From Planctomycetaceae bacterium (GTDB lineage Bacteria > Planctomycetota > Planctomycetia > Pirellulales > UBA1268), in assembly GCA_947459185.1 (NCBI GenBank), contig CANHCU010000022.1, positions 1-39,536 of the forward strand: 39,536 nt of DNA, written 5' to 3'. Under the pieces are notes generated by a model. The model ran no database searches and was not told the origin of the DNA. It was given only the letters and a program-made list of their open reading frames with translations. The translations under genes and the position numbers were made by a program. This document shows positions 16,654-25,841 of this stretch, piece by piece (the stretch's first letter is position 1; each line of letters starts with the position of its first letter).

Positions 16654-17840
16654 GTCTGCCCCGGATCGAGCCGGACGGCCGGCCAGTCGGCCTGGCCGGC
16701 ATGGTGGATGCCGTCGGGATACTTCTGCGTCTCCAGGCAGATGGCGGCCTGCTTCGCATAGGCCGTCCCACCCTTGCCCGAGACCGAGCCATCGAGATAG
16801 TTGCCGGTGTAGACCTGGATGCCGGGCTGATCCGTGAGGATTTCCATGCTGCGGCCACTGGCCGGATCCCGTAGCAGAGCCACACTCCGCAGGCCGCCGT
16901 CGGGCTTCCAGTCGCGGACCACGTAGTTGTGGTCGATGCCACCCGGATTCTTGCCATCGGCCGAGGCCGGCAGCGCCTTGATCGCCTCCCCGAGCACGGC
17001 CACCGGCTGGCGTTCGGGCCGGAGGTCGAACGGCGTGCCCGCCACCGCGGCGAACTCACCCGTCGGGATGCCGCCGGCATCGACCGGCAGATAACGGTCG
17101 GCGGTCACTGATAGCGTGTGCCCGTGTATCGAGCCTGAGGCCTGCCCGGCGAGATTCCAGTAGGAGTGATGGGCCATGTTCACGATCGTGGGAGCATCGC
17201 AGGTCGCCGACATCTCGACCCAGAGTTCACCGTCGGGCGTGAGCGTGTAGGTAGCTTTCGCCGTGAGCTGCCCCGGATAGCCCTCGTCACCGTCGGGAGA
17301 CACCATCTCGAAGTCAACCGCCGGCCCCCTGTCCGATGTCCGCGGCGTAGCCTTCCAGAGCTTCTTATCGAAGCCGACCAGACCACCATGGAGATGGTTG
17401 GGCTCGTTGTTCGTCGCCAACGTGTAGGCCTTGCCATCGAGCTCGAATCGTCCGGCAGCGATGCGGTTGGCGACCCGGCCACAGGTCGCGCCGAAGTAGG
17501 GATGCTTGGCCGCGTAGCCATCGAGCGAGTCGAAGCCGAGGACGACGTCCACCGGCTTGCCGTCCTTCCCGGGCACGTGCAGGCTCGTCAGGATCGCACC
17601 GAAGTCGGTGATGGTCGCCTTCCAGCCCCCGGGAACTTCGAGCGTATAGAGGTGCGCCTCTCGACCATCGGGCAGACGGCCGAACGGGCTCACCGTCGGC
17701 AGGCGAAACACAGCAGCGGGCATGGACGCGGCAACTCCCTGAATCGAGGTGGACAAAGACGAGGCCGTTGGCTCGGCTACCGCTGCGGCACAGGGCAGGA
17801 CCACGATCAGAACCATCGCCGACAGTCGCACCCACGCCAT
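16611..17840 (-). CDS. galM: Aldose 1-epimerase (mutarotase), exported
   Basis: GalM interconverts alpha and beta anomers of free aldoses. The 409-residue protein starts MAWVRLSAMVLIVVLPCAAA, a signal peptide with likely cleavage after AVA near residue 22, so this copy acts in the periplasm. The family core begins at ~50 with FGRLPDGREAHLYTL. Hallmarks are GATCGRVANRIA, NHLHGG (substrate His), MAHHSYWNLAG (catalytic His) and CLETQKYPD (catalytic Glu) near the end. It lies 33 bases downstream of the doxX-like gene, likely in one transcript. Exported mutarotases fit extracellular polysaccharide use, common in planctomycetes. Confidence 0.93.
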   Translation of the reverse strand: MAWVRLSAMVLIVVLPCAAAVAEPTASSLSTSIQGVAASMPAAVFRLPTVSPFGRLPDGREAHLYTLEVPGGWKATITDFGAILTSLHVPGKDGKPVDVVLGFDSLDGYAAKHPYFGATCGRVANRIAAGRFELDGKAYTLATNNEPNHLHGGLVGFDKKLWKATPRTSDRGPAVDFEMVSPDGDEGYPGQLTAKATYTLTPDGELWVEMSATCDAPTIVNMAHHSYWNLAGQASGSIHGHTLSVTADRYLPVDAGGIPTGEFAAVAGTPFDLRPERQPVAVLGEAIKALPASADGKNPGGIDHNYVVRDWKPDGGLRSVALLRDPASGRSMEILTDQPGIQVYTGNYLDGSVSGKGGTAYAKQAAICLETQKYPDGIHHAGQADWPAVRLDPGQTYRHTMVHRFKADR

Positions 17841-17873
17841 GGCTTCAACTCCACCGGATATGAATGGCTCGGA

Positions 17874-18368
17874 TCAACCGCGTTCCGCCGGCTTGGCGGT
17901 GACCCGCGGCTTGGCGGGCGCTCCGTTCTCGGCTTCCTCGCGTTTCATGCCGATCCAGCCATCGATGCTCCATGGACCGCCACCGAACGCCATCAGCGAG
18001 AGCAGGCCGCCGGCGATCGCCATGTTCTTCATGAACTGGATCGTCTGCAACTGCCGCTGACCGGCATCGGCGACCGACCAGAAGTCGTGGAAGTAGTAGG
18101 TGGCCGCGAGCAGGAAGACGAGCAAAAACGCCGCGCCGATCCGGGTCCAGGCGCCGAGCACGACGCTCAAGCCGCCGATCAACAGAAGTCCGATGGCGCC
18201 GAATAGGGCAAACTTGGGATTGGGTACACCTTCGGAGGCCATGTAGGCCGCGGTCGCCTGGAACTGTGGAATCTTGTTGGCAACAGCGCTGACCACAAAG
18301 ATTGCGGCCAGGAGCAGCCGTGCGACGAGCGCGATGGCGCCCTGCATGATCGAGGCAAGCTGTTCCAT
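17874..18368 (-). CDS. DoxX-family membrane protein
   Basis: This 164-residue protein has four hydrophobic helices (about 10-30, 55-75, 80-98 and 115-133). It carries the DoxX signature of an N-terminal LLAAIFVVSAVANK helix and GLLLIGGLSVVLG. The C-terminus is a charged tail rich in Ala, Lys and Glu. DoxX proteins are linked to redox and membrane stress functions, but the biochemical role is unsettled. AGGAG lies about ten bases before the ATG. It precedes galM by 33 bases and follows aguA by 133 bases. A perfect dyad at 18403-18419 lies 35 bases upstream. Confidence 0.85.
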   Translation of the reverse strand: MEQLASIMQGAIALVARLLLAAIFVVSAVANKIPQFQATAAYMASEGVPNPKFALFGAIGLLLIGGLSVVLGAWTRIGAAFLLVFLLAATYYFHDFWSVADAGQRQLQTIQFMKNMAIAGGLLSLMAFGGGPWSIDGWIGMKREEAENGAPAKPRVTAKPAERG

Positions 18369-18402
18369 GATGGGTGTTCTCCTGATGGCGTGTCGCGCGG
18401 GG

Positions 18403-18419
18403 CGCTGACCCGGTCAGCG
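18403..18419. promoter_or_regulatory. Perfect dyad upstream of doxX, operator candidate
   Basis: CGCTGACC-C-GGTCAGCG is a perfect 8-bp inverted repeat with a 1-base centre. The spacing is too tight for a full RNA hairpin, and no T-run follows on either strand. It lies 35 bases upstream of the doxX start, a place suited to a repressor site. Confidence 0.4.
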
Positions 18420-18466
18420 TCGGCCATGATCGTCGCGAACCGACCGCCCCCCGGCAAGAGCGGATT

Positions 18467-18511
18467 GGCCGGCTGTGAGGGCCGTTGACGCCCGAATGGC
18501 CTCAGCCGGCC
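18467..18511 (-). terminator. Imperfect GC-rich hairpin at the aguA stop, possible terminator
   Basis: GGCCTCAGCCGGCC (18498-18511) pairs with GGCCGGCTGTGAGGGCC (18467-18483), with small bulges. It begins at the aguA stop codon and ends the glyA-aguB-aguA unit. No T-tract follows (AATCCGCTCTT), so termination would be weak or rho-dependent. Confidence 0.3.
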
Positions 18512-19539
18512 GGCTGGTCTCGCGTGATGCAGTGGAGGGCTCCGCGACCGCGAACGAGCTCCTGGCAGTCCACCGGCACGATCCGCCGACTCGGAAAACA
18601 GGCGGCCAGCGTGCGGATTGCCGCCTCGTCGGTCGGTCCGCCAAACACAGGCACCATCACGGCCCCGTTGGCCACATAGAAATTCAGATGGCTGGCCGGC
18701 AACTGCGTGCCCGCGAAGGCGAACCGCGCCGGGATGTCGATCGGGATCACCTCCAGCCGGCGGCCACGGGCATCGACAGCCGCCTCAAGCAGCGCGAGGT
18801 TCTCAGCGAGTGATAAGGAGTTGGGGTCGAGCCGATCGGACTGCCGGGCCGCCACGACGCGGCCGGGGGCAACGAATCGGGCCAGCTGGTCGATATGGCC
18901 ATCGGTGTCGTCGCCGGCGAGGTCGCCGCCCAGCCAGATCACGCGGTCGATGGAAAGCTGCTGCCTGAGAACCTGCTCGAGTTTGCCGCGCGGGAGGTCG
19001 GGATTCCGTTTGGGATCATCGACGCAGCGGTGGTTCACCAGCAGCGTGCGCTCGCCGTCGGTCTCGATCGCGCCCCCTTCGAGCACGACACCGGGCGACA
19101 CGACCGTCATGCCGAGCCGGCCAGCAATAGCCCGCGACACGCTCGCATCGAGATCCCAGGGCGGATACTTCCCGCCCCACGCATTCCACTCCCAGCAGAC
19201 AGCCACGGGCCGGCTGGCCCCCTGCCCCTTCGTCCCCTGCTCGAGCGGCGTGAGAAACACCGGTCCCGTATCGCGGAGCCACGAGTCGTTGGTGGGAATG
19301 TCGACACACTCCACATTGGCCAGGCCATGGAGCCGATCCTGTGCGTCGGCGAGCGCTGCTCCGCTGGCGATCACCTTCACCGGCTCCCATGGGGCCAACA
19401 GGCGAATGAACCGCGTGAAGAACTCCGGGATGACGGCGAAGTCTCCCAGAAACGTCGCCCGCCGGTGCGGCCAGGCAATCCACGTGGCCGCATGCGGCTC
19501 CCACTCCGCCGGCATCCGATAACCGTCCACGTGCGACAC
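18502..19539 (-). CDS. aguA: Agmatine deiminase
   Basis: AguA hydrolyses agmatine to N-carbamoylputrescine and ammonia in the cytoplasm. The 345-residue product begins with the family motif MPAEWEPHAATWIAWPH. It continues with NDSWLRDTGPVF, the substrate-contact EGGAIETDGE, DDTDGHIDQLARF, and ends with GRGALHCITRDQPAG carrying the catalytic Cys337. The start is GTG at 19539, eight bases after GGAG and two bases after the aguB stop. The open frame reaches back to 19644, but only by reading through the aguB coding region. It is the last gene of glyA-aguB-aguA and acts directly before AguB in the agmatine route to putrescine. Confidence 0.94.
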   Translation of the reverse strand: MSHVDGYRMPAEWEPHAATWIAWPHRRATFLGDFAVIPEFFTRFIRLLAPWEPVKVIASGAALADAQDRLHGLANVECVDIPTNDSWLRDTGPVFLTPLEQGTKGQGASRPVAVCWEWNAWGGKYPPWDLDASVSRAIAGRLGMTVVSPGVVLEGGAIETDGERTLLVNHRCVDDPKRNPDLPRGKLEQVLRQQLSIDRVIWLGGDLAGDDTDGHIDQLARFVAPGRVVAARQSDRLDPNSLSLAENLALLEAAVDARGRRLEVIPIDIPARFAFAGTQLPASHLNFYVANGAVMVPVFGGPTDEAAIRTLAACFPSRRIVPVDCQELVRGRGALHCITRDQPAG

Positions 19540-19541
19540 GG

Positions 19542-20453
19542 CTATTTCTCCCACCGCTTCAGCAGGCTGCCGTAGGCGTCGATGCGGCGATCGCGGAAGA
19601 AGGGCCAGCGGGTCCGCGACCATTCGATCCGGGCAAGGTCGCACTCCACCACGATTGTCTCAGGGGTCTCATGGCCCGCCGTCACGAGCCGCTCGCCATT
19701 GGGGGCGTAGACGACACTCGCGCCCCAGAACCGCAAGGGGCCCTCGCGACCTGTGCGGTTCACCGCCACGACGAACACGCCGTTGGCGATCGCGTGGCTG
19801 CGGAGCATCGTGTCCCACGATTCATACTGCTCGCGATGCAGGTTCTCCTCGCCGTCGAGCCAGCCGATCGCCGTCGGATAGAAGAGCACCTCCGCGCCGG
19901 CCATGGCCGTCAGGCGAGCTGCTTCGGGATACCACTGGTCCCAGCAGACGAGCGGGCCGACCTGCAGCCGGCTGGTCGGTACCGACATGAATCCGGTGTC
20001 GCCCGGCGCGAAGTAGAACTTCTCGTAGTAGTGGGGGTCATCGGGGATGTGCATCTTGCGGTAGAAGCCCGCAGTCGAGCCGTCGCGATCGAAGACGACG
20101 GCCGTGTTGTGGAAGAGGCCGTGCGACCGCCGCTCAAACACGCTCCCCACGAGCACCACATCATGCTCACGTGCCGCCGCGGCAAGCCGTTCGGTGAGCG
20201 GCCCGGGCACGACTTCCGCCTCGGTGAACTTTCCATGGTCTTCGGCCTGGCAGGGATACTGCCCGGCGAAGAGTTCCTGCAGGCAGACGACCTCAGCGCC
20301 GCCGCGGGCCGCCTCGGCGATTCCGGCCAAGGCCTGCGCGATGTTGTGGTCGCGGTCCGTCGTGCATGCCGACTGCACCAGCCCGATCCGCACAAAGCGT
20401 CCGCCGGCGTCGCCCACCTTCGGGTGCGGTCGCTGCGTGCTATGGAGGCTCAT
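19542..20453 (-). CDS. aguB: N-carbamoylputrescine amidase
   Basis: AguB, a nitrilase-superfamily amidase, hydrolyses N-carbamoylputrescine to putrescine, CO2 and ammonia. The catalytic triad is clear in the 303-residue product: Glu60 in CLQELF, Lys133 in YRKMHIPDD and Cys170 in [12 protein letters not shown]. The [18 protein letters not shown] stretch is typical of the carbamoylputrescine amidase branch. The ATG overlaps the glyA stop (ATGA at 20450-20453) and the stop lies two bases before the aguA start, so all three are probably co-translated. No agmatine-making arginine decarboxylase is in the window. Confidence 0.95.
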   Translation of the reverse strand: MSLHSTQRPHPKVGDAGGRFVRIGLVQSACTTDRDHNIAQALAGIAEAARGGAEVVCLQELFAGQYPCQAEDHGKFTEAEVVPGPLTERLAAAAREHDVVLVGSVFERRSHGLFHNTAVVFDRDGSTAGFYRKMHIPDDPHYYEKFYFAPGDTGFMSVPTSRLQVGPLVCWDQWYPEAARLTAMAGAEVLFYPTAIGWLDGEENLHREQYESWDTMLRSHAIANGVFVVAVNRTGREGPLRFWGASVVYAPNGERLVTAGHETPETIVVECDLARIEWSRTRWPFFRDRRIDAYGSLLKRWEK

Positions 20454-21733
20454 CTTCCAGCCACTTCCACAGCCGCGTCGAGCTTCGCCGCCGGAACAGG
20501 AAACTGTTCCGCAAGCTCGGCCACGTCGCCTTTGGTCGTCGCGATCACCTGCTGGTCACTGGGCGACTTGAGCACGCGAAGGATCCAGGCCGCGATCTGC
20601 TTCATTTCAGATGTGCCCATGCCGCGGGTGGTGAGGGCGGGCGTGCCGAGGCGAATGCCGGACGGGTCCATCGGCTTCCGCTCGTCGAACGGGATCATGT
20701 TCTTGTTGCAGGTGATGCCGCAGCGATCGAGCACCTCCTCGGCCAGCTTGCCGCCGATGCCCAGCGGCGTCACGTCCACGAGCATAAGGTGGTTGTCGGT
20801 GCCGCCGCTGACGAGCTTGACGCCGCCCGAGGCGAGCGCCGCAGCCAGGGTCCGGGCGTTGTCGACGACGTTCTGGCCATACCGCTTGAACTCTGGCTTG
20901 AGCGCCTCGCCGAAGGCCACGGCTTTACCGGCGATCACGTGCATGAGCGGGCCGCCCTGCGTCCCGGGAAACACCGAACGGTCGAGCGCCTTGGCGTTCT
21001 CCGCGCGGCACATGGCGATGCCACCACGCGGACCACGGAGGGTCTTGTGGGTGGTGCTCGTGACGAAGTCGGCGACTGGCACGGGATTGTCGTGGATGCC
21101 CGCGGCGACGAGCCCCGCGTAGTGGGCCATATCGACCATCAGCTTCGCACCCACCTCGCGGGCGATCTCGGCGAACCGGCCGTGAGGAATCTCACGGGGA
21201 TACGCGCTCGCGCCGGCGACGATCAGTTTCGGCTTGTGCTCCCGCGCCAGGCTCACGATCTGGTCGAAGTCGAGCAGTTGGTTGTCGCGGCGGACGCCAT
21301 AGTGGACGAACTTGTAGAAGATGCCCGAGCTGTTGAGCTTCATGCCGTGCGTGAGATGGCCGCCGTGGGCCAGGTCAAAGGCGAGCACGGTGTCGCCCGG
21401 CTGGATGGCGGTGAGGTAGACGGCCGAGTTGGCCTGACTGCCTGAGTGGGGTTGCACGTTGACGTGCTCCGCGCCGAAGACGGCCTTGAGCCGGTCGCGG
21501 GCGAGGTCCTCGACCTTGTCAACGAACTCGCAGCCGCCGTAATAACGGTGGCCGGGGTAGCCCTCGGCGTATTTGTTGGTGAGCACGCTGCCGACCGCCT
21601 GCATGACGGCGGCGCTCGTGAAATTCTCGCTGGCGATCATCTCCAGGCCATCCTGCTGCCGGGTCTGTTCCGCGGCCATGGCCGACCAGACCTCGGGATC
21701 ATCCTGTTCGACGAGATTGGGGGTACCGTTCAT
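20450..21733 (-). CDS. glyA: Serine hydroxymethyltransferase
   Basis: This PLP enzyme interconverts serine plus tetrahydrofolate with glycine plus 5,10-methylene-tetrahydrofolate, the main source of one-carbon units. The 427-residue product has [10 protein letters not shown], the [15 protein letters not shown] block, [15 protein letters not shown] and [13 protein letters not shown] with the PLP lysine Lys230. The ATG at 21733 has GAGGAG seven bases upstream. An open frame extends to 22069, but that part is promoter DNA. glyA leads an operon with aguB and aguA, with a stop/start overlap into aguB. It is divergent from the XylR-type regulator. Confidence 0.97.
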   Translation of the reverse strand: MNGTPNLVEQDDPEVWSAMAAEQTRQQDGLEMIASENFTSAAVMQAVGSVLTNKYAEGYPGHRYYGGCEFVDKVEDLARDRLKAVFGAEHVNVQPHSGSQANSAVYLTAIQPGDTVLAFDLAHGGHLTHGMKLNSSGIFYKFVHYGVRRDNQLLDFDQIVSLAREHKPKLIVAGASAYPREIPHGRFAEIAREVGAKLMVDMAHYAGLVAAGIHDNPVPVADFVTSTTHKTLRGPRGGIAMCRAENAKALDRSVFPGTQGGPLMHVIAGKAVAFGEALKPEFKRYGQNVVDNARTLAAALASGGVKLVSGGTDNHLMLVDVTPLGIGGKLAEEVLDRCGITCNKNMIPFDERKPMDPSGIRLGTPALTTRGMGTSEMKQIAAWILRVLKSPSDQQVIATTKGDVAELAEQFPVPAAKLDAAVEVAGR

Positions 21734-22043
21734 GGGTTTTCTCCTCTGGGGTGTCCTGGCGGGACGAGAGCGGAACTCTAGCGGGGCGAGCCTCTGCGGA
21801 CGAGCACCTGAATTGTGGGCAGCGGCAGCGGGAGCGTCAACGAAGCAACGTGGCCGCCACGCTTTCCGCCAGGCGCCACCGTTCGGCCCATACCGAGCGG
21901 TGCGTCGATTCTTCCAAGCTTCGACAGTTTTGTGCCTTGCCGAGCCTTCCGTCACGCGGGTACGGTGCCTCGGATGGCTTCTTCCACAGTCATTGTGGGC
22001 TTCCTCGTTCCAGATCGATATCCTTCGACGATGCGGGCATGTC
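21734..22043. other. Divergent intergenic region, glyA and xylR-type regulator
   Basis: The 310-base gap holds the glyA promoter (21812-21840). A dyad CCACA-N5-TGTGG at 21984-21998 lies ~45 bases upstream of the regulator. The word ATTGTGGGC occurs twice, at 21812-21820 (over the glyA -10 box) and 21992-22000 (overlapping the dyad). These could be sites for the divergently encoded regulator. I see no riboswitch. Confidence 0.4.
21812..21840 (-). promoter_or_regulatory. Sigma70-type promoter of glyA-aguB-aguA
   Basis: On the minus strand TTGACG (21840-21835) and CACAAT (21817-21812) are separated by exactly 17 bases. Transcription would begin near 21805, giving a leader of ~70 bases before the ATG at 21733. 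Confidence 0.65.
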
Positions 22044-23246
22044 ATGAAGGCAACTGCTCCCAAACGCATCGCGCTCCTCGTCGAGTCGTCTCACGGCACC
22101 GGCAGGGATATCGTTCACGGCGTCGCGGCGTTTCTCCGGGAACAGGGCTGCGACTGGCTGGTCGACCATGAGACGCAGCGGCTCGAGGGCAGTCCGCCGG
22201 CATGGCTGGCGAAGTGGCGAGGAGACGGCGTGATCGCCCGCCTCCATTCGGAGCGGGTGGCGAAGGCCGTCTCCCGGCTGCGAGTGCCGGTGGTCGATGT
22301 GCTCAACGCGTTGCCCCCTGCCCCGGGCGTGCACCAGGCGCACGTCGATGAAGCCGCCATTGCCAGGCTCGCCTTCGAACACTTGCGTTCGCTGGGATTA
22401 CGGCAGTTTGCGTTCTGCGGTCCGACCGACCGTGTCTGGGCCTTGCAACGCCGTGACGTGTTCACGGCCGCGGCCACCGAGGCGAACATGCCCGTGCATG
22501 TGTACGAGTTTTCCAGACACCTTCGCACCCAGGAGCTGGCGAGCCGGCGGGCCGAGCGACTGGTGAAGTGGCTGCAGACATTGCCCCGGCCCATCGGCGT
22601 GCTCGCCGCCAATGATTCGTATGCGTGGCTGGTCTCGACAGCCTGCCGGCTGGCAGGCCTGACGGTGCCGGCCGATGTGGCGATTCTCGGCGTCGACAAC
22701 GACGAGGTCTTCTGTTCGCTCGCCCGACCGCCCCTTTCGAGCATCGTCACCGCGACGGGGCGACTCGGGCTTGAAGCTGCGAGGATGATGGACGCCATCC
22801 TCAACGAGCGCGACGCCGGCAAGCGACGACATATCATGGTGCCGCCGCTGGGCGTCAAGATCCGCGCGAGCACCGACACACTGGCCACCGACGACGAGGA
22901 TGTCACGGCCGCCGTGCAGTTGATCCGCGGGCTCGGCCCCGAAAAGCTCTCCGTTGCGGCCATCGCCGAGGCCGTGGGCGTCTCGGTGAGCACACTCCAG
23001 CGGCGCTTTCGCGAGACGGTCGGCCACAGCGTGCACGAGGAGTCGATCCGGCACCGGCTGCGGATCGCGATGCGGTTGCTCTCGGAGACCGATCTCTCCA
23101 TCCTCGCCGTGGCCCATCGCGCCGGCTTCGGCCATCAGGAATATCTTGGCCGGGTGTTCAAGTCCCGCCTGCGTGTCACTCCAGCCGAGTATCGCAAGTC
23201 CGCCCTGAGTCGCTCCGCCGAGGCACTCAGCCAATTTCGCGGATGA
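22044..23246 (+). CDS. XylR-type transcriptional regulator (sugar-binding domain + AraC HTH)
   Basis: This 400-residue cytoplasmic regulator is close in length and layout to E. coli XylR. Residues ~8-270 form a LacI-like periplasmic-binding fold ([20 protein letters not shown], then [11 protein letters not shown], then [17 protein letters not shown]). Residues ~290-390 form an AraC-type double HTH ([21 protein letters not shown], then [20 protein letters not shown], then TPAEYR). In planctomycetes such proteins usually sit by sugar genes, and the ligand is probably a sugar. Here the downstream convergent gene is a TIM-barrel sugar epimerase and the divergent gene is glyA. The ATG at 22044 has no clear Shine-Dalgarno sequence. 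The open frame upstream is not family-like. Confidence 0.88.
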   Translation: MKATAPKRIALLVESSHGTGRDIVHGVAAFLREQGCDWLVDHETQRLEGSPPAWLAKWRGDGVIARLHSERVAKAVSRLRVPVVDVLNALPPAPGVHQAHVDEAAIARLAFEHLRSLGLRQFAFCGPTDRVWALQRRDVFTAAATEANMPVHVYEFSRHLRTQELASRRAERLVKWLQTLPRPIGVLAANDSYAWLVSTACRLAGLTVPADVAILGVDNDEVFCSLARPPLSSIVTATGRLGLEAARMMDAILNERDAGKRRHIMVPPLGVKIRASTDTLATDDEDVTAAVQLIRGLGPEKLSVAAIAEAVGVSVSTLQRRFRETVGHSVHEESIRHRLRIAMRLLSETDLSILAVAHRAGFGHQEYLGRVFKSRLRVTPAEYRKSALSRSAEALSQFRG

Positions 23247-23259
23247 TCAACGACTCCAC

Positions 23260-23284
23260 AGCACGACTAGCGTGCGTGCTTTGG
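23260..23284 (+). terminator. Weak hairpin between convergent genes
   Basis: AGCACG (23260-23265) pairs with CGTGCT (23275-23280) around a 9-base loop, followed by TTGG on the plus strand. It overlaps the stop of the convergent epimerase gene and could end regulator transcription. The T-run is poor. Confidence 0.3.
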
Positions 23285-24208
23285 TTCGATAACCGAGGCC
23301 AGGAAATCGCCGTCGCGTCGCAGTCGCGGGACGGCGAGCGCCCGTCGCTGCGGGATCGGCAGGCTCGCCTCTGCCTCATCGAAGAGCGGCCATTCGCAGT
23401 GGACCGACATCGGCATGTCGACGTGCAGGGCCGACAGCAGCGTGAGAAATTTCTCCCACGGCACGATGCCCTGGCCGGCAGGCACGTCGACGGGCTGCGC
23501 GGATTTAACGGACGCCCAGCGGAAGTCCTTGAAGCAGAGGCTGCGGATGAAGGGGGCGATCCGGCGCAGGCCCACGTCCCAGGAGCCGGTCGCCTCGGCG
23601 ACGGCGTGCCGCACGTCGTATTGGCAGCCGATCGAGCGAGGGTCGCGGTCCTCGAGAATCTCGCGGATGTCCCAGACGGAGCCCCCAACGCGGCCGCCCG
23701 AGGATCCATGGTGATTCTGATAGCAGCCGGTGATGCCGCACCGCTGGTTGAGTTTCTCGAGCGCCGCCATGTGTCGGCGGAGCGAGTCGAGCGAGCGATC
23801 CATGCCGAGCGTGTCGTCATACTGAAGATACGCCATGCGGTAGACGGCCACACCCTCCGCAGCCGCAGTCTTGAGCACCGGCTCCGCAGCCGGATCGTCC
23901 GCCGACTTGATCGCGGTCACGATCATGCCAATCGACAGTCCCTGCCTGCGGGCGGCGGCCGCCGCGCGGGGGAGATCGGTGGCGACGCGTTCCGGCTCGA
24001 CATGGCCTCCCGGCCGCACCGTTAATTCGATGCCGCCGTATCCGGCTTCGGCCGTGGTCTCCGCCAGAGCGTCGTAGTCGAGCCACTGCAGCGGCTTGGA
24101 AAAGAGATGCAAGCTCGAACGCGCTGCAGCCGGTGCATCGCCGCGCACCGGCACCGCATTGACGACGGCCGCTGCGATCCCTAAACGAAGGAAATCCCTC
24201 CGCAGCAT
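23267..24208 (-). CDS. Exported sugar phosphate isomerase/epimerase-like TIM-barrel protein
   Basis: The 313-residue product starts MLRRDFLRLGIAAAVVNAVP, a twin-arginine (Tat) signal, so it is exported folded, likely with a bound metal. The rest fits the AP-endonuclease-2/xylose isomerase-like barrel: AETTAEAGYGGIELTVRPGGH, then a CYQNHHGS block, GCQYDVRHA and SVHCEWP, whose His, Asp and Glu residues are likely metal ligands. Its substrate is unknown. The ATG lies two bases after the MFS transporter stop, so the pair is one translation unit. Periplasmic epimerases of this family are frequent in planctomycete sugar loci. Confidence 0.85.
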   Translation of the reverse strand: MLRRDFLRLGIAAAVVNAVPVRGDAPAAARSSLHLFSKPLQWLDYDALAETTAEAGYGGIELTVRPGGHVEPERVATDLPRAAAAARRQGLSIGMIVTAIKSADDPAAEPVLKTAAAEGVAVYRMAYLQYDDTLGMDRSLDSLRRHMAALEKLNQRCGITGCYQNHHGSSGGRVGGSVWDIREILEDRDPRSIGCQYDVRHAVAEATGSWDVGLRRIAPFIRSLCFKDFRWASVKSAQPVDVPAGQGIVPWEKFLTLLSALHVDMPMSVHCEWPLFDEAEASLPIPQRRALAVPRLRRDGDFLASVIEPKHAR

Positions 24209-24210
24209 GG

Positions 24211-25731
24211 CTACTTTCGCTCCTCGAGACCGGTCGTCTCAGGACAGAACCAGATGAACACGACGCCCAGCAGGTAGATGGCCGAGAGAATCGAGCCCGC
24301 CGCAGGAAAGCTGCCTCCGAAGAGCCCCATCAGCTGAGCCGTCTGCAGCGTGCCGATCGCCGCGAGCACGCGACCGAAGTTGTAGGCGAAGCCCTGGCTG
24401 GTGGCCCGGATGGCCGTTGGAAAGAGCTCGGGCAGGTAGAGCGGAAACCATCCATAGAAGGCGGCCGTCACACCACCGGCAAGGCAGACCGCCGCCAGGA
24501 AGCCGGAGGTGAATGCGGTGTGGCCCTGATAGAGCCAGAGCAGCGATGCCACCGATCCCAGGCACAAGAGGGCGTAGGTCAGGCGGCGGCCCAGCCGTCC
24601 GGCCAGAAACGCCGCGGCGATGGTGCCGATCACCGCGCCGATCGCGGAGGCGAGCTGCGTGTATTCCTTGGCGAACTTCTGCGGCGTGTCACGCGATAGT
24701 TCGATCGCCCAGCTCGGCGCCCACTGGAGCGATCCCCACGTGCCGAGGAGCGCCACGCCGGCGAGCATCGCCCCCTGCAGCAGCCGACGCTTGAGCGTGG
24801 CCACCTCGCTGGCGCGAATCTCGCCCGCGGCCATCGCGCGGGAGAGATACATCAGCACCGGATGGAGGAAGCCGCGAAAGGCGGCGAGGATGCCCAGCGG
24901 GGTCACCACCGCCCGCAGCAGCCGCGAATCGACCGCCGGCGACCAAACGGCGATCACGGCCGCAGCCCCAACCGCGCCAGCCAATGTCGCCAGCAGGTCG
25001 CGGCCGGCCCAGTGGGTCGTCCGGCCGCTCCGCTTCTCTTCTTCCCAGCGGTGCGACTCGGGCACGCAGGCACGGATGAAAAACACCAAGAGCGCCGGCA
25101 ATGCACCAGCGATCATCAGGAATCGCCAGGCCTGATTCGCCAGCAGCGATTCCACCCACGGCGCTGGCAGCACCTCCCCCAGTCCGCCGCGCACGCTCGT
25201 GATCAGCGTGCCGAGCATGATGCTCACCACGGGCACCAGACCGATGCCAACGTTCGACGCCGCACCGATCAATCCGGCGATCCAGCCACGTGAACGCTCC
25301 GACCACATCTCGTTGACGAGCGCCACGCCGAGCGACCACTCGCCCCCCATGCCCAGTGAGGCGATGAACCGCAGCACGGCGATGTGCCAGGCCTCGGTGG
25401 CGAGTCCACAGGCCCCGGTGAACAGTGCATACGTAATGATGGAGAGCGACATCGCACGGACGCGGCCGATCCGGTCGCCCAGCCAGCCGAACACCACGCC
25501 GCCGGTGGCCGCGCCGATGAGAAAGACCGCCATGATCACGCCGAACCAGCCGTCGATGTCGGCCTTCGAGGCGCCGGCGAGCAGTTCGCCAAGCGCCGGC
25601 CGGCCTACGAGTGGAAACATGCCGATCTCGAAGCCGTCGAACATCCAGCCGAGCAACGCGGCCACAAGGGCCATCCAGCGGCCACGGGCGGTGGCGTGAT
25701 GCGTGGCGGCATTCAATTGGGCGTGGTCCAT
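24211..25731 (-). CDS. MFS transporter, sugar/organic acid type
   Basis: This 506-residue inner-membrane carrier has 12 hydrophobic helices. The first is LVAALLGWMFDGFEIGMF, a pattern seen in the sialate/lactate/sugar-acid branch. The loop 2-3 motif GWLGDRIGRVRAM is the MFS signature A. A long central loop carries a charged KRRL stretch between helices 6 and 7. It probably imports a small acid or sugar derivative by proton symport. It directly precedes the exported epimerase gene. Upstream is the structured 25.84-25.97 kb element and then the enolase-superfamily gene on the same strand, suggesting one pathway. Confidence 0.9.
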   Translation of the reverse strand: MDHAQLNAATHHATARGRWMALVAALLGWMFDGFEIGMFPLVGRPALGELLAGASKADIDGWFGVIMAVFLIGAATGGVVFGWLGDRIGRVRAMSLSIITYALFTGACGLATEAWHIAVLRFIASLGMGGEWSLGVALVNEMWSERSRGWIAGLIGAASNVGIGLVPVVSIMLGTLITSVRGGLGEVLPAPWVESLLANQAWRFLMIAGALPALLVFFIRACVPESHRWEEEKRSGRTTHWAGRDLLATLAGAVGAAAVIAVWSPAVDSRLLRAVVTPLGILAAFRGFLHPVLMYLSRAMAAGEIRASEVATLKRRLLQGAMLAGVALLGTWGSLQWAPSWAIELSRDTPQKFAKEYTQLASAIGAVIGTIAAAFLAGRLGRRLTYALLCLGSVASLLWLYQGHTAFTSGFLAAVCLAGGVTAAFYGWFPLYLPELFPTAIRATSQGFAYNFGRVLAAIGTLQTAQLMGLFGGSFPAAGSILSAIYLLGVVFIWFCPETTGLEERK

Positions 25732-25841
25732 GCGTGAGCCTCGGAGTGAATCTCAGGGGATAATCGAAGTGTGGAGGCGGCGTGCCGGAGATAATACCGG
25801 GCGCATGTTTGGGTTTACGTTTTCTTTTCCGCAATGTGCGA

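Noticed and set aside
19671-21445. Plus-strand frames opposite aguB and glyA (19671-21122, 20366-21445)
   Set aside because: They are antisense to clear enzymes with catalytic residues, and no domain is recognised.
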